From Gossypium raimondii (taxonomy: Eukaryota > Streptophyta > Magnoliopsida > Malvales > Malvaceae), in NCBI RefSeq assembly GCF_025698545.1, contig NC_068570.1, forward strand, positions 1,240,001 to 1,304,000: DNA of 64,000 nt, given 5' to 3'. Below, one piece after another: positions 13,801 to 26,812 of this stretch. The notes under the pieces are model-generated. The model made no database searches and was not told where the DNA came from. It saw nothing but the letters and a program-made list of their open reading frames with translations. The number at the start of each line of letters is the position of its first letter. Position 1 is the stretch's first letter. The position numbers and the translations under genes were made by a program.

Positions 13801-14319
13801 ACAAAAACAACTTGTTTTTGAGTATATATGTATATATGTATTATATTTAAAATAAATATGCAAAAAAGACAAAAATATACCTCTATTTAAAAATTATAGT
13901 ATTTTTATTTCTTTCTCTTTCGTGCTGACGGCGGCGGCAGTTTAGGAACTAGGATGTTTTTGTTTTTTTCTAAAAATTTTGGACTTTAGGATTTAGGTTT
14001 ATTTTATTATTTTATTATTTTATTATTTTATCAATTACGCAGTTTTAATTATACAAAGAAACAAAATTTTTAACAAAAAATAAATATATTTACTCTTTAA
14101 TCTAACTTACGAGATTAAGTTTCTCATTGCATTTAACCATACAACATTCTACATTTATCTGATTTAATGAAAAAAGGAATACATATATTGTATATATAAA
14201 ATAAACCCAACTCAATACACTTGAAAAATATTACACCCTCGACGACATAAATTTCAAACATCCAAACATTCAAAACATGTTTCTTGACAAACAAGCAAAC
14301 ATCCAAAAAGACTTGCATT

Positions 14320-17300
14320 TTAATTAGGTTTGAAGAATTTCAGTTTAAGACCATCATTCACTATGCTCCAAACACCACCAATGGAGAAAGCTAAGCTAAA
14401 AGCAATACCAAGCCAACCAAGTATCCAATTGAAATACCAATTGAAGCTATATTTAGTCGGTCTTTTTATTAGAACCCACATGAAACACGGGTACGCGAAC
14501 GTAACCGGGAGCGTTAGTCCTCCTAATAGTCCGGCCAGACTCGAAAGGAAAGGCAATGCTACTCCTATGAAGAAGTTGACAAATCCGTAGAAAACTCGAA
14601 AACCGGACCGAACCCAGATTGAACAAGGGCGGTTTGTACGACTTGTGTATCCAGCTTCGAAGCTATCGAAAACCGGCATTGAATATATTTGGAAACTGCT
14701 TAGACAATTGAATACTACAAGGAGGAAAGCTAGGGCGAGAAGACCTCTTGGAATGTCGTGACTGTGGAATCCATAAAGTGCGTTTAAAATCCCTCCCGAT
14801 GGCATCTGAACCGACATAGAGAATCGCGTTACCTCGAGGTATCGAAAAAAAGATAAACTATACTAATAGTCATTCAACTAATAGTAAATTTTTTTTTATC
14901 ACCCGAATATAAAAAGTTACAAAATGGTCATCCACAAATTGAGCTAATGATGATAGCTTTTAAAATTGGCATAATAGCAATTTTAACCTTCAATGTTTAT
15001 AAATGGTGTCAATTTAGTCTTGATTCTAAAAGAATTTTAACCCTAAACATTTACACATTGTGCTATTTATTTTATTTTTACAATTTTGCTTTTCTTTAAA
15101 AACAAATTTATTAGCTAAAATTTATTGAAAATATACAAAAATAGAAAAATCTAAAATCCAAGATCTTAATTTTATTTATTTTCTCATTCATTTAAAACTA
15201 ACCCTCAATATTACAAAGAAAAATAAAACTACAAAAAAAAGACCAAATGGTTAATTTTTTTGTAGATTCAAGACTAAATTGACATAATTTATAAATATTG
15301 AGGGTTAAAGTTGCTATTATGCCAATTTAAAAGCTGCTACTTTTTAGTTGAATCACAAAAAAAAAAAGAAGTCCCATTTAGTTACTTACAAGGTTACCGT
15401 AAGCCCAAAAACCTCCAATGGCAACAGGGAAAAGGCACATTGCAATGAAGAAATAAGCAACCTTGGCTCCTCTCCACATCGGAACATGAGCCGGATGTTT
15501 AAACGTCGATGGCATTGTTGCCTGAAATGATATCGAAAACATGTTGAACACAAAAGAACTATTGGTAAAAAGAAAAAACGAGTGACACGTTGTGCATATA
15601 CCTGAATCTCTAAGACTAAGTTATGGCCACGGAATGCAAACGCTACGATTCCAAGCGCATTCATTACCGAGAAGAAAGCAGCGGCAGAAGATGGCAACGA
15701 GAGAGGTTCATAAGAGATCATCGGCGGCCTTTCTTGGCTAACAGAAAGCACCCAAACCATAGTCGAATACGTAATAGCCGTCACGGCTCCGACTAAAGAA
15801 AGACCCGCGATTGAATTAAGATTAGGTAGTTGAGACAAGACAATGCACAACGAAGTGAACACCAAATACCACTCGACTGTCGTTAAAGGATTCGACGTAC
15901 AAAGTGGCCCGCAAACGATTTGAAAGAACAGTTTCATAGTTTCCCCTCCAATTAAAATCAAAGCTGTTGCAGTTCCTGCTGATAAATAAACAGTTGGGAA
16001 TAAAGCAAGCCAAACACCTAACCTTTCTCCTACAACAAAAAGAACATTACACATTACATCCGTGTCCGAGTAACATAACAACATTAAAGACATGTTTTTT
16101 TAAGCTTAATGTTCTTACCAAAAGCTGCTTGTGCAAGCTCAACATATCTATTGTACCTCTTTCCTGGTACAGCTTCATGTAATTGAACTAGAATCCATAA
16201 AGTGTAAAGTTGCCAACAATATGCTATGGTTAAAGCCAATATACCCCAACTCCTATACAAACAAAACAAATCAAGTTGCTGTTACAATTATTACATATCT
16301 GTAAAATATTGGAGAAGGGAAGAATCTCTGTTCCCTCGAAAAAGAATCCAATGAAAATTAATTTCAGTCCAACCCACAACAATGGCAGGACAACATAGTT
16401 TATCTTTTTGCAACAATGCTTATCAGCTGATATGATGGTGTACAAAATCATGAGCAATGGAACATCATGGATCATAATAATGAACCAGGAAAAAGCAACA
16501 CCAATAGTAATAATAAAAAATGAAGCCCCTTGCAGGCCCCTACCCCACAGCTCTTAATCACACAAAAAGAACCAGAAAACAGTAAGTGAACCATAGATTT
16601 TTTAAGCGTTAAATCACTATTTGGAGACTAAATTTAAAAAAGACTTTCACTTAGGACCTGATTTTTTTTTTTACTACAACTTAATCCTTGAACCGTAATT
16701 ATTATCATATTGGAACCTAAATTAGGTAATTGTCCTCACATTGGAGCTTAAACTTTTTTTTATCCAAATTAGTCCTTGAACTTGGCTTTTGCTCCCACAT
16801 TAGGGCTTGAAATTGACAATTGCTCATACGTTAAAGCTTGAACTTTTGGGTTTTCAAGGGGTTAAGTTGGATAAAAAAAGTTAAACCGAAAATAATTGTC
16901 AAATTCAGGAATTAACTTGTACTAGAGAAACGATTGCTAAGTTCAATGGCTACCTTAGATAAAACAAAAAAATTAAACCTTTACTAAGTCCATGGACTAA
17001 CTTGAACAGAAAAGAAAGTGATTTAACCCTTTCTTTAATCTTCCGTGCTCAATTCCTCTCCCAACAATATCGATTAACATGTGTTGTCTACTTTGAAATG
17101 CAACGTGACTTAACACTAAACTGGACCACTAGATCTTATCCTCTATGTTAATGCTACTTTCAATTCAAATCTATGATAAACTATAGAAAAGATAATAATA
17201 AAGGATAATTTACGACCACCCCACAATCCCACATAAACATTTAGTCAAATACAAGAGATTCCAAAGCAGAAAAAGAGTGACAGATATTAATGCAAGAAAT

Positions 17301-17791
17301 AGAGATAAACAAGCAAGAAACATAGCTGAAAAAATCCTATAACATCGCCATTGTCATTGCCATTGCCAGTATATATAATCTTAAAGCAAAAGGGTTTAAA
17401 GATATTGATACCATCCCAAAAACGCAAAAGCAACAGGCAAAACCAGAGCTTGAAACCCAACACCGGCATTTAGATTATGAAACGCAGCATAATGAGCATT
17501 CCCATTACGAGATTCGGTAATAGGAAGCCAAGCATCTTGCGGGTTAAGCTTAGTAAGGTGACCCACTTCTTCTAAATAACCTTTCATGTTGATTAAAACC
17601 CTTTTCATCGGCGTTCCGATTGGACTTAAAAACCTTGGTGAAATAAACGACGTCGGTGTCCATGCCGATGATTTCGTCTCTTTTGAAGCTGGTCGCGGTG
17701 ACCTTTGACCCGAAGGCGTTTGTATCTCCGGCGTAGATACACGTGGTGTCGCCGGAATCGATATTAATTCCGTTTCCGGTCTCTCTTCCAT
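14320..17791 (-). CDS. Lysine/histidine transporter-like 8 type amino acid permease
   Basis: Five exons on the minus strand: 17791-17412, 16252-16119, 16029-15602, 15521-15390, 14805-14320, giving 519 residues with GT-AG introns and a continuous frame. It belongs to the plant amino acid/auxin permease family (proton-coupled amino acid import, plasma membrane) and is closest to Arabidopsis LHT-like 8/AATL1. The N-terminal part (about 100 residues) is hydrophilic and Ser/Pro/Thr-rich with repeated TP/SP sites (IPATPRVSTPEIQTPSG), typical of this subgroup. The transporter core follows from FHNLNAGVGFQALVLPVAFA, with about eleven hydrophobic segments; conserved blocks include LTIAYCWQLYTLWILVQLHE and AFRGHNLVLEIQATMPS. 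I chose the start at 17791 because it begins MEERPETELISIPATP, the family N-terminus. A longer open frame upstream begins MQSTHQ, looks like promoter/5' leader, and overlaps a TATA-like site. Confidence 0.92.
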
Positions 17792-17840
17792 GACTGTGAG
17801 TGAGAAGGTGAAGTGGGGGAGGTGGTGTTTTGTTCGTCGG

Positions 17841-17850
17841 GTTTTTATAG
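17841..17850 (-). promoter_or_regulatory. TATA-like box of the LHT8-like gene
   Basis: On the minus strand the sequence reads 'ctataaaaac', about 50 bp upstream of the chosen start codon. That implies a short 5' leader. It is the only good TATA match near the start. Confidence 0.4.
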
Positions 17851-18559
17851 TACGTGAAATAACATTGGCTAAAACGAAAATAAAAAGGAATAAAATATTT
17901 TTCATCATGGTCGTTGATCGACGATGATGGAATAATGAACGGTTGTGATATAGTTTTTGTATAAAATGTAGGTGATAAATGGAATCATATGGTGATGCTG
18001 GCGTGTATGACGTTGACTGATGGGTTGACTGCAAGTAACATGATAATTAAATATTTATTTATTTTCACTAAATAAGGTTAAATCAATTTTTCGTAATTTT
18101 AAAATTTAATTAATGAATTTTTGGTTTTCGAAATTTAATTTTTTTAACTTTTTAGATATCAAAATTTTATTTAATTATTAATATTATTAAAATTATTTTA
18201 TTAAATTTAAGTTTATTACGACATATTTTTTAGTTGAATTGCTATTAAATGAGTATTTTTATTATTTTAAAATGTCACCAACTAATTTAACAAAAAGAAA
18301 ATTAACAGAGTTAACAGTTGAACTTAAATATTGAAATTTAAAATTAAATTATTAAAAATAAAAATATATGAACTAAATTATAAAATTGTAAAAAGCATAG
18401 GGACCTATGGGAAAATGTTGTAGCTTCCGATGGTGTTTGTACGCGCGTATTACGGTTGTGGTGGGACAGGGAAGAATCACGCGATGTCGGGGCGCGTTAC
18501 AAAAGAAAGTAACTTTGTCTTAAAACTTTGAGGCAACTTAGGCTAGGCGTGAAATTCTA

Positions 18560-19057
18560 TTGGTCAAATTCTGCTATCAGACCCTGTATTTTGTGAAACT
18601 TGTGGATTCAGTACCTGTATTTTAATTTGATCAATTTTAGTAACTCAATGGTAACAACTAAATTTGTTTGGTTAAATTATGTTATCTGTCCTATATTATG
18701 CGTAAAGTTATAGATTTAGTCTACATTCACCAATTAGATTATTCTTAGTGGCTATATTTTTTTAATTTGAAAATATTAGTCTTAATGCAAACGCGATCCT
18801 TAAATCTATTAACGATTTTTATGAGTAATATATGTAAAAATAACAAACTGACTTAGCATTATACTTATGATAATATGTTTGACGATCAAATTTTAACGAT
18901 AACAGAATTTAACTTAATGAATTTAATAGTTATCATTTGGTTAGGACTAAAATTTTCAAATTCTAAAAGTATAGGAGTGAAAATGATCAAATTAAAGTAT
19001 AGATATTAAATCTATAATTTATACAAAATACAGGGTCTAATGACAGAATTTGACCAA
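18560..19057. mobile_element. TIR-type MITE of about 500 bp
   Basis: The left end 'ttggtcaaattctg' is repeated in inverse at the right end 'cagaatttgaccaa'. The match continues inward through 'agaccctgtattttg' / 'caaaatacagggtct'. The arms also share the 'taacaactaaat' / 'gaatttaatagtta' segments. No clear target duplication and no coding frame. A partial relative lies at about 32370-32545. Confidence 0.65.
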
Positions 19058-20303
19058 GTCTATTTGGGGTAGCACAGTCGCAGCCCTTTTTAAGTTCACA
19101 AGTTGTAAGCAAAAGACACTGTATGTTTTGACTAAGATACAAATTCTCTTGTCCTAAAATCATTTTCAGTTTTAACTAACAAAATCCCTGTCTTTTGCTT
19201 AATTTACTACTCATTTTCCACGTCTTATTTCAATTTTTTTTATTTAAATTAATTTAAAAAATTTTGTTTAAGCCCGACCTAAGTCGGGTGTAGTCTATCG
19301 AATCAATACCTGGGATTTTGAATATCAAATCCGAATCCCTTCATGCGTAATATGTTATTTTGTATTCTTTCTTAGATTATTCTAATTTTAAGTCTCGTTA
19401 CATGTAGTTCTATTTAAATTTTTTTAATTTAAATTTAGATATATTTCGATTTTTAGTTCAAAGTAATTTTATGTTGAGTTGAATTTAATTTTAGTTGATC
19501 AGATATGTATTACTTGTAATCTGTACCATACTTTTACATATAAATTCTTTAAAATATATATTAATTAAAATTATATTATTAATATGTTTAAATTATCAAA
19601 ATCATTTGAAAAACCAATTAATTACGTTGGAGCGACAGTAAATTTATATGTTAACCAAATATTTAAAATTATTTTTTAAATCATAAAATTATTTTTCTTA
19701 AATCATATTAACAATTGGGAAAAATGTTTATGTTATGACAAATTATATATAATCACGTAACATTTTAATTAAAAATTAATTATATTAACTATTTAAATTA
19801 ATTAATAAATCAAATTATGTTAAAATTAAATCTCGAAAACGATTTTCTTTAAAATAATTATTACTTTCATCATTAAAAAAATCATTTATGGTTCTCGAAG
19901 AGAGCGTGAGGAAATGGAAAGTGGTCTATTTACTGAGCACAGTCATCGATGTTTGTGCGACGGTAACTTTGAAAAAACAAAAAAAATGGGAATACGAGAC
20001 CAAAGCTGTCAGATTTTACCGACATAACCACGTGCCACCGTCTCGCGTGGCGTTGCTCCAAAAATGTCTTACCCTTTTGATAATTACATCACCGCGCGTG
20101 ACCACTGTTAAAAACACTTTTTTTTTTTGGATAAAAATCAAATTTTCTGTTTATCCTTAAGAGTAGAGCACTACTAATTATTGTAAAACAGCATGCTTAA
20201 TTATGTTTTTATGGTAAGCATGCGCATATTAGCCTTATTAGCAATCATCCAATTTTTTTAAAAAAATTGTCACATAGTAAATAACTTCATATACCATATA
20301 AAT

Positions 20304-20425
20304 ATTTTTTTGGGTAGATTATAAGAGAATGACAAAACTCTAACAACAACGCGACTAGTACGACTCGAATCCAGATCATACTTGGGACGGTAAATTTCTT
20401 GATCATTAGTCCAACACACAAGTAT
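20304..20425 (-). repeat. Possible SINE of a different family
   Basis: On the minus strand a B-box-like 'ggattcgagtcgt' lies about 60 bp after 'tgtgttggactaatgatca', the layout of a tRNA-derived element. Only one copy is recognisable here, so this is weak. Confidence 0.3.
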
Positions 20426-22363
20426 TTTTGAGTATTTTCGAATTTAAATCAAGTGAATTTGGATTGTTAATTTTATAGGTGATTAAGGGTAATTCACGTG
20501 CCCTTGAGTATGAACTCGCCTGCATCATGGCGCGAATTCATATAAATAAATTGTATAATTTAACTATTAAAATAAAAAAAGATCAAATTAGAAATGACTA
20601 ACATCGTAACAAAATTCAAACTCGAATAGCTTAAAATATTAATCCGTAGCATTTGACTTTGTTATATGAAAGTGGTATGGGATGGCAAACATATTCAAAG
20701 ATGCTTGCTATTTGACTTTGCTACATTATTTTTGGACATTATTATGTACTTTAAATCCATTTTGCATTTTAACACTGTCCAAGTCAAATCCCAATCCATA
20801 CTATTTCTTTAGAATTGTCAAATAAATTATATCCATTTTCAACTTATGACAATGCTTGGTAAAATTGAATATTCCTTGTTAATTTTGAGAGAAAAAAAAA
20901 ATGAAAATTATTCATATATAATATCAATATGTCAAATAGATTATTCATGGACCCGCATTATCTTAAAAATACATATGAATTTGTGTAGGTGAGTATTCGA
21001 TTGAATCAAGTCCAATTGAGTGAAAAAAAATTTCAAGTTAATCGAGTTGACGAGTTATATTTTATCATCCTAACTTGATTTGAATTTTTTTTCGAATCGA
21101 GTCAAGTGAAATAAAATTCAAGTCCAGTCAAATTGAGTGAATTTATTCGAGTTAAATTAAAAATTAAATATGTCAATTTAAATTCTTGTTGCAATATAAC
21201 TAATTCCATTTAGAGCATGTAAATTTGAAACCATATATATTGGAAAAAAATTCAAAGCAAAATAATAAAAGACTTTAGTATGGTAAGCTTGAATCATTAA
21301 TTTATTTATTTAGGTTCCTAAATTTATTGTTTTAGAAAAATTTTAAAGTTTTAATTTTCTTTATATATTCTTTAGATTTTTTTTAAAAAATATAATTTTG
21401 AAATTTTTATAAATATTTTTAATTTTAAAAATTATTTTGTAGATTTTGTTGAAAGAGAGACCAATTTGCTCATTTTCAAAATTGACAGGGACCAAAAGGG
21501 TATTTACACCAATTTGTTATTCAAATTGTAAAAGTTAACTTGACTCGAACTCGAATTACTTATTCGAGTTTACTCAAATAACTCAATTTGATTTTTTTTT
21601 TCTATTTTTCAAATTGAATCAAATTTTCCTCGCCCTTAGGTTTGTCTATTGTTTATACCTATTCAATAATTCATCCTCGCAATATATAAAGTTCATATAG
21701 TAATTAGATTCATTTAGTCAAATGAAGCTTACTTAAACAATATCATATATAACATAATTTTATTTCATTAACCTTCGAATGGTTACAATCTCATCGTATG
21801 ATATCACATGATTTCAATATCAACCTTCTAGGCTAATCACATCAAGTCACTTTTATTTAAATTCGGGGTTCGCAGTAGGGGATTCGTAAGAGCCCATCCC
21901 CCTAAGATAATAAATTTAATTTCTAAATAATTAAATTTTTTAATTTTTTAAATTAATATAAGATAAAATTACACATTTACCCAAAAATATTTCTCACTTC
22001 ACCTCTACCTTTTCAATACAACCATGTGAAGCATTTACAATTATCAAATATGGTATCAAAATGTTTAAATATGAAAGCATTGTTTATTTAATTTTAAAAA
22101 TTGTTTTACTTTGAATATTATTTTATATATTTTTATTTAGCTAAATATAAATATTTTTAATTACTAAAAGCTGGTCAAAGATTCTATTGAAGTGTTTAAT
22201 AGTATTATTAATATTTCTTGATAGGTGAATAATAAATGCTTTTAAAGTTGATGTTAGTATTAAATTATTAGTAGTTAAAAGACATTAAAGAAATAAAATG
22301 GTAGGTGATCCATCAAGCATGGATTTCTAACTAAATTAATAGTATTAAAAACATCAAACAACA

Positions 22364-22532
22364 AAGTCGATTGGTATGGGTATTGTTGTCAATGCAGGAG
22401 GATGTAAGTTCGAGTGTATTAAAGCCCATTATCTTATTATTTATAGGTTGGGGAGAGACTATTAGTAGTTCCAGTTATTGTGTCAAAAAAGAGAATAAAT
22501 GTGACTAAAACCTATAATAAGATTGATAACAA
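22364..22532 (+). repeat. SINE family A copy
   Basis: Matches 4923-5107 along its length: 'attggtatgggtattgttgt', B box 'agttcgagtgta', 'ttataggttggggagagact' and tail 'aacctataataagatt'. The 5' end lacks the first dozen or so bases. Confidence 0.65.
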
Positions 22533-22563
22533 TAATAAAACCAATAAACTACAATCAATCTGT

Positions 22564-22625
22564 GTTAAATTTTTCTCTCTTAAAGCTTAAGCTTAAATTT
22601 TTCTCTCTTAAAGCTTAAGCTTAAA
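22564..22625 (+). repeat. Short tandem repeat, about 29-bp unit
   Basis: 'ttaaatttttctctcttaaa' followed by 'gcttaagc' occurs twice in succession, with a third partial start. It contains the palindrome 'gcttaagc'. Confidence 0.7.
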
Positions 22626-22763
22626 TGTGCTAAAAAGAAGTCAACAAATGATTTTCAATAAACCTTTAATGGTATTTGGAATGATTGAGATTTCGAGTAT
22701 TTAAGTTTAAGTCACACTTAAAGATTTAAATATGATGCATTTTGATATGATTTGATAAAGTTA

Positions 22764-24084
22764 TTTTCTGGGTAAATTATCTAGTTGGTCACCTAATTTT
22801 TAGGGTGCTTTCATTTCAAGTAACAAAAGATAAATCTTTGTAAATTTGTTACTCAACTTTTAGGGTGTTTTCATTTTAGTCACTCAATCGTTAAATCCCT
22901 CCCTAGCTGTAGTTAACTTGTACATGTCATATCATGTTCACACTTTCATTTTGGTCACCCAACTTCCAAGTCACTTTAATTTTAGTCACCTAAAAAATAT
23001 ACTTTTTAAAGTATTGATTGAGGTAAAAAAAATTAAGAATTAAAGTGAAAAAGCGGTAGTAACTAAAATATTGCATTAAAAATTTGAGTTTCATGTACAA
23101 TTATTAAATATGATTTATTTGAGTTGATTTTAATTTAGAAACACAAAATAAAATTTTAAGATTTCAAAGGAGACTAGACCTGTCCATGGGCCGGGCCGGG
23201 CCCGGAAAATTTTTTTGGCCCGGGCCGAAATATGGGCCTGAAATTTTGCCCAGGCCCGGCCCGAGAAAAAAAGAGTAAGCCCGAGCCCAGCCCGATTTTT
23301 AATAAACACAAAAAAAATTTAAAAATAAAAAATAAAAATAAAAATATTTTTAAAGTATTTTAAAAATAAAAAAATAAAAATAAAAATATATATTTATTAT
23401 ATTCGGGCCGGGCCGGGCCCGAGCCAAAAAAGTTGAGCCGGAGCCCGGCCCATTTTTTAAACGGACCTCATTTTTTTGCCCAAGCCCATATTTCGGGCCT
23501 ATATTTTTACCCGAACCCTCCCATATTTCGGGCGGGCCGTCGGGCCGGGCAGGGCTGCCCGACCCATGGACAGGTCTGAAGGAGACTAAATTAATTAATT
23601 AAATTAATTTCAATATTATGGTAATAAATCGGTTGACACTGTCAAGAGATAAAAAAAATTTATCAATAACTTATTTAATTGATTTTGATATTTTAAAATT
23701 TAAAATTTTAATATTTAAATAAAAAAGAAGTTTAGAACTTTCTGCAAATGAGTAAACAATTACAGTTTGGCAATTTTCAAAGCATTATTTTAGTTCCTAC
23801 CACCTTTTCATTTTAATTTTTAATGTTTTTTTATCTCAATCAATATTAAAAGAAGATATTTTTTGGGTGACCAAAATGAAAGCAACCTAGAAGTTGGGTG
23901 ACTAAAATGAAAATGTGAACATGATCTGGTGTGTACAAGTTAACTATCGTTAAAGATTTAACGGTTGGATGACTAAAATAAAAGTTTCTTAAAAGTTGAG
24001 TGATGAAATTGTAAGAATTCCATTTTGGGTGACCAAAACAAAAGCGCCCTAAAAGTTGAATGACCAACTAAGTCGTTTAACCTT
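22764..24084. mobile_element. Large fold-back element, interrupted by a nested MITE
   Basis: The left arm (22764-23070) and right arm (23745-24084) are inverted copies. Left 'tagttggtcacctaattttt' pairs with right 'aagttgaatgaccaacta', 'ttttggtcacccaacttcca' pairs with 'agaagttgggtgactaaaat', and 'agttaacttgtacatg' pairs with 'gtgtacaagttaact'. The interior contains the 404-bp hAT-type MITE at 23175-23578, which must be the younger insertion. There is no coding capacity. Confidence 0.7.
23175..23578 (+). mobile_element. hAT-type non-autonomous MITE, 404 bp, copy 1
   Basis: Ends TAGACCTGTCCATGGGCC and GGCCCATGGACAGGTCTG-type, as inverted repeats. It is flanked by the perfect 8-bp direct repeat 'aaggagac' at 23167-23174 and 23579-23586. 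GC-rich subterminal runs of GGGCC surround a core of A/T tracts (aaaaataaaaataaaaat), a strong contrast with the local base composition. No open frame. The 8-bp target duplication and TAG...CTG/CTA ends point to hAT mobilisation. The copy at 61324-61727 has exactly the same length. Confidence 0.85.
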
Positions 24085-24951
24085 TTTTTTTTTAAATCAC
24101 TCAACTTGCTACGCCTAGTATAATTACCAAAATACCTTTATATATAATATTAGTAGGGTGGAACTAGAAAATTGTTTAGGGGCAAAAATGAATAATTCTT
24201 TTTGGAAGGTGAAAGTGTATATAATTCCCTAAAAATTAAAGGGATCAATAAATATATTTTATTTTATTTTGTTGGAGCCAAGGCCATTATCATTAAAATT
24301 AATTATTCCATTTTGATAAAAAAAATTAAAAATAAGAATTGTGACACATTAGGTTGGCTTGAAATCAAAATCGAGTATAGTTTTGATTTTTGAGTCGAGT
24401 TCAAGACGAATAAATTAATATTTAATTTTAAATTAGATCGGAGTCGGAGTCGGAGTCGGGCAAAAAATGGTCTCATCTTATTTTCATATTTAGTCAAATC
24501 AATAAAATAATTAATTAAAAATTGTTGTAATTTGGAAGACAAAAAAAACCAACACTTAAACAAATGATTCCTTAATTATTAAGACGTGGTCAACTTATTT
24601 ATGGCTGATGTATGCGCTTACGTCACTCACTAAAAAGTGGGTGTTCGCTAAAACAATTTTTTTATAATATATCCAAACACTCCCCTTTCTTTTCTATACT
24701 TTTCAATTTCATCCAATTTCTCAATACACTGTCTCTTCTCTTCAACATCTCGAGTTATTGTCATGCCATTTGACCAAAAGTAATGTTCAAACTTCAAATA
24801 TTTAATCGAGAGTTTTTATTTTGAGGTATTTATATATAAAGAATGGCATATTCCAAGGGCTAAATATGTATTTAATCTAATTAATGTTTAAAATATAAAA
24901 TTTTAATTCTTTTGTATTTTTCTTTTATGTTTTTAGTTATTTTTGGGTAAA

Positions 24952-25388
24952 CTACAAGGTAAATAAGTTATTGATAAATTTACGTTTTGACCATTCAATT
25001 TTAGAAAGTTACAAAATGGTCACTGAATTATTAAAAAAAAAATTATTCAAGCATTGAGCTATTACGTATATATTTTTTAAGACTAGCTAGCGAGCTTCAA
25101 GTGACAATAAGTTGAATAACATACATTGAATCTAAGTTGATCTGACAGTCAGTGTTGAATATCGAAGAAGATAGCTGCTTGGATTTTGGTTCATAGATTC
25201 GTGACATTCAAATATATGTCATAAAAAAACACTGAACTATAGAAGAGAATGAAAATAATAACTTTTGACTGGTACAAATGGTGTGAATCGAGAAAGCTAA
25301 ATGATAATGATTTTAATAATTAAGTAACTTAAATAAAAAAATTTAAATAATTTAATAATAAATTTGTAATTTTTTAAATTTACCCAAT
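24952..25388. repeat. Fold-back element, family FB4
   Basis: Begins 'tgggtaaactacaa' and ends 'aatttaccca'. The interior carries 'gctagcgagcttcaagtgac', 'gaatctaagttgatctgaca' and 'ttgattggtacaaatggtg'-like text shared with the copies at 57855 and 60737. No coding capacity. Confidence 0.55.
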
Positions 25389-25904
25389 AGTTTACTATTA
25401 GAAATGAGATTTGTTTTGAGGAAGGAATCTTGCAAGAAGCCGCCACGTCTTTCTCATTAGCGTTATTCCGAGAAAAAGAGGAAAAGGAAAACCCGAAATT
25501 GCCCATTAGTTTTCAAAGTCAAACTAAGGAATAGAAAGATTGAAAATACAAAAATACCCTCCATCTTGCTACAATTTTACACAATCAAACCATAAAGCAA
25601 CCATATCCTTTATTTTTGTATTTTTTAATCTTTCATTAATTTTCCGATATTAAGTAAATTGGTCCATTTAAACAAATAATCTTTATCAATTTAATCAATA
25701 AGCAACTAAATATGATTAATCAGTTTATTTTATTTTTATTAGTATAATGATAAATTTAATCCCCAATATTTATACTTTTATCAATTTGGTCTTGAATCTA
25801 AAAATTAAATAAATTTAGTTCTCAAGATTTACATATTCCACTAATTGGTCTTGATTCTAAATAAATTACCGATTTAGTGACAAATAACTTATTTATGAGT
25901 TGAC

Positions 25905-26035
25905 TTAGTTTTAATTCGATTGACACCATCATTGTTACAACAATATAAAGGGTCATGAGATCAAGCACGCTTAAGCGTGTAATATCCTTTCGATTTAATT
26001 GATTTGAGGATTTATAAGTAACTTTAAAAATATCT
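25905..26035 (+). repeat. Diverged SINE family A copy
   Basis: 'gacttagttttaattcgattgaca' spans the A-box region and 'gatcaagcacgcttaagcgt' sits where other copies carry the B box and 'gctgaagcgcatt'. Heavily mutated. Confidence 0.4.
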
Positions 26036-26812
26036 CTCAAACTTTTGATGGTATTAAATCTAAGTTGAATTCGAATTTAGAGTTGAAACTCTACCTATCA
26101 TTGAATCCCCTCAATTTTATAAACATTAATTAAGAAAAATTAAGAAATTTATTTATCGTAATTAAAAAAATTCTCCAATAAGAAAATTAAATTATACGAC
26201 ACTCGCTTTGTGAGTGTAGAAAAAAATTATATAAGATTAATACCAACAATCAAACATGCTAATATGTATCATCATCGTCATCATTATTATAAAAACAATA
26301 CCAACCTGAGCAAGATTTTTGAATTGAGCCGGTCCAAAAGAAAAAGGTTGAATCAATTAACTTGTAGACTAATATAGGCAGATTAAATTTAACTAAAAAT
26401 GATTAAATCGAGTTTTTTTTACGTTGGAACCGAAAGCTGGTGGCGTGACTTGGTCGGTCCGACCACCGGCCGATGACAAAAATAAAAATCCCTTTTTAAA
26501 AATGATAAACTGGGCAATTTCGTAAATATGGCAAAAAACTCTGTCCACTATTGAAGTGTAAAAAGAACCCGCCGTCTCTTATAAACCCCTAACCTTTCTC
26601 GTTTTTGACGTTATTGAAGTTTCCCTCCCAAACATCCTAAATCTCGTCTTCGTCGCCGCCGCCGCCGCCGACGCCGAAACGCCGCACTCTCCAGCCGCTT
26701 GCCCGGGAACGCACCCAATTTCAAAAAACGGCTTCCGTTTCTCATCCCTTGGCCTAACCAAACTCCTCGATTCCCCGTTCTCGTCTCTCCTTCACTGATT
26801 CCATCCTCGAAA

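Larger units (their letters stand above)
11834..14319. other. Convergent intergenic region between KO (+) and LHT8-like (-)
   Basis: No gene seen. The first 200 bases or so should be the KO 3' UTR. At 12540-12900 there is a run of degenerate short repeats built on 'aaactcgaatgat' and 'tgaacccaaaat'. 12940-13310 is an FB2 fold-back copy. 13345-13800 looks like an LTR-retrotransposon fragment. 13985-14030 has a short (ttttattat)n run. The last 200 bases or so should be the 3' UTR of the transporter. Confidence 0.55.

Noticed and set aside
9001-17791. A biosynthetic gene cluster around ent-kaurene oxidase
   Set aside because: The only neighbour is an amino acid permease; there are no terpene synthases or further P450s in the window.
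17789-18034. Longer N-terminus for the LHT8-like transporter (start at 18034)
   Set aside because: It would add about 80 residues unlike any family member and run across a TATA-like site; MEERPETE is the family start.
19888-20160. 90-codon plus-strand frame in a less AT-rich patch
   Set aside because: No recognisable domain, and it ends in T-run-derived Phe residues. The CACGTG boxes suggest regulatory sequence or repeat rather than coding.
23178-23578. GC-rich block as a CpG island or promoter
   Set aside because: The inverted ends and 8-bp target duplication show it is a mobile element; no gene starts beside it.
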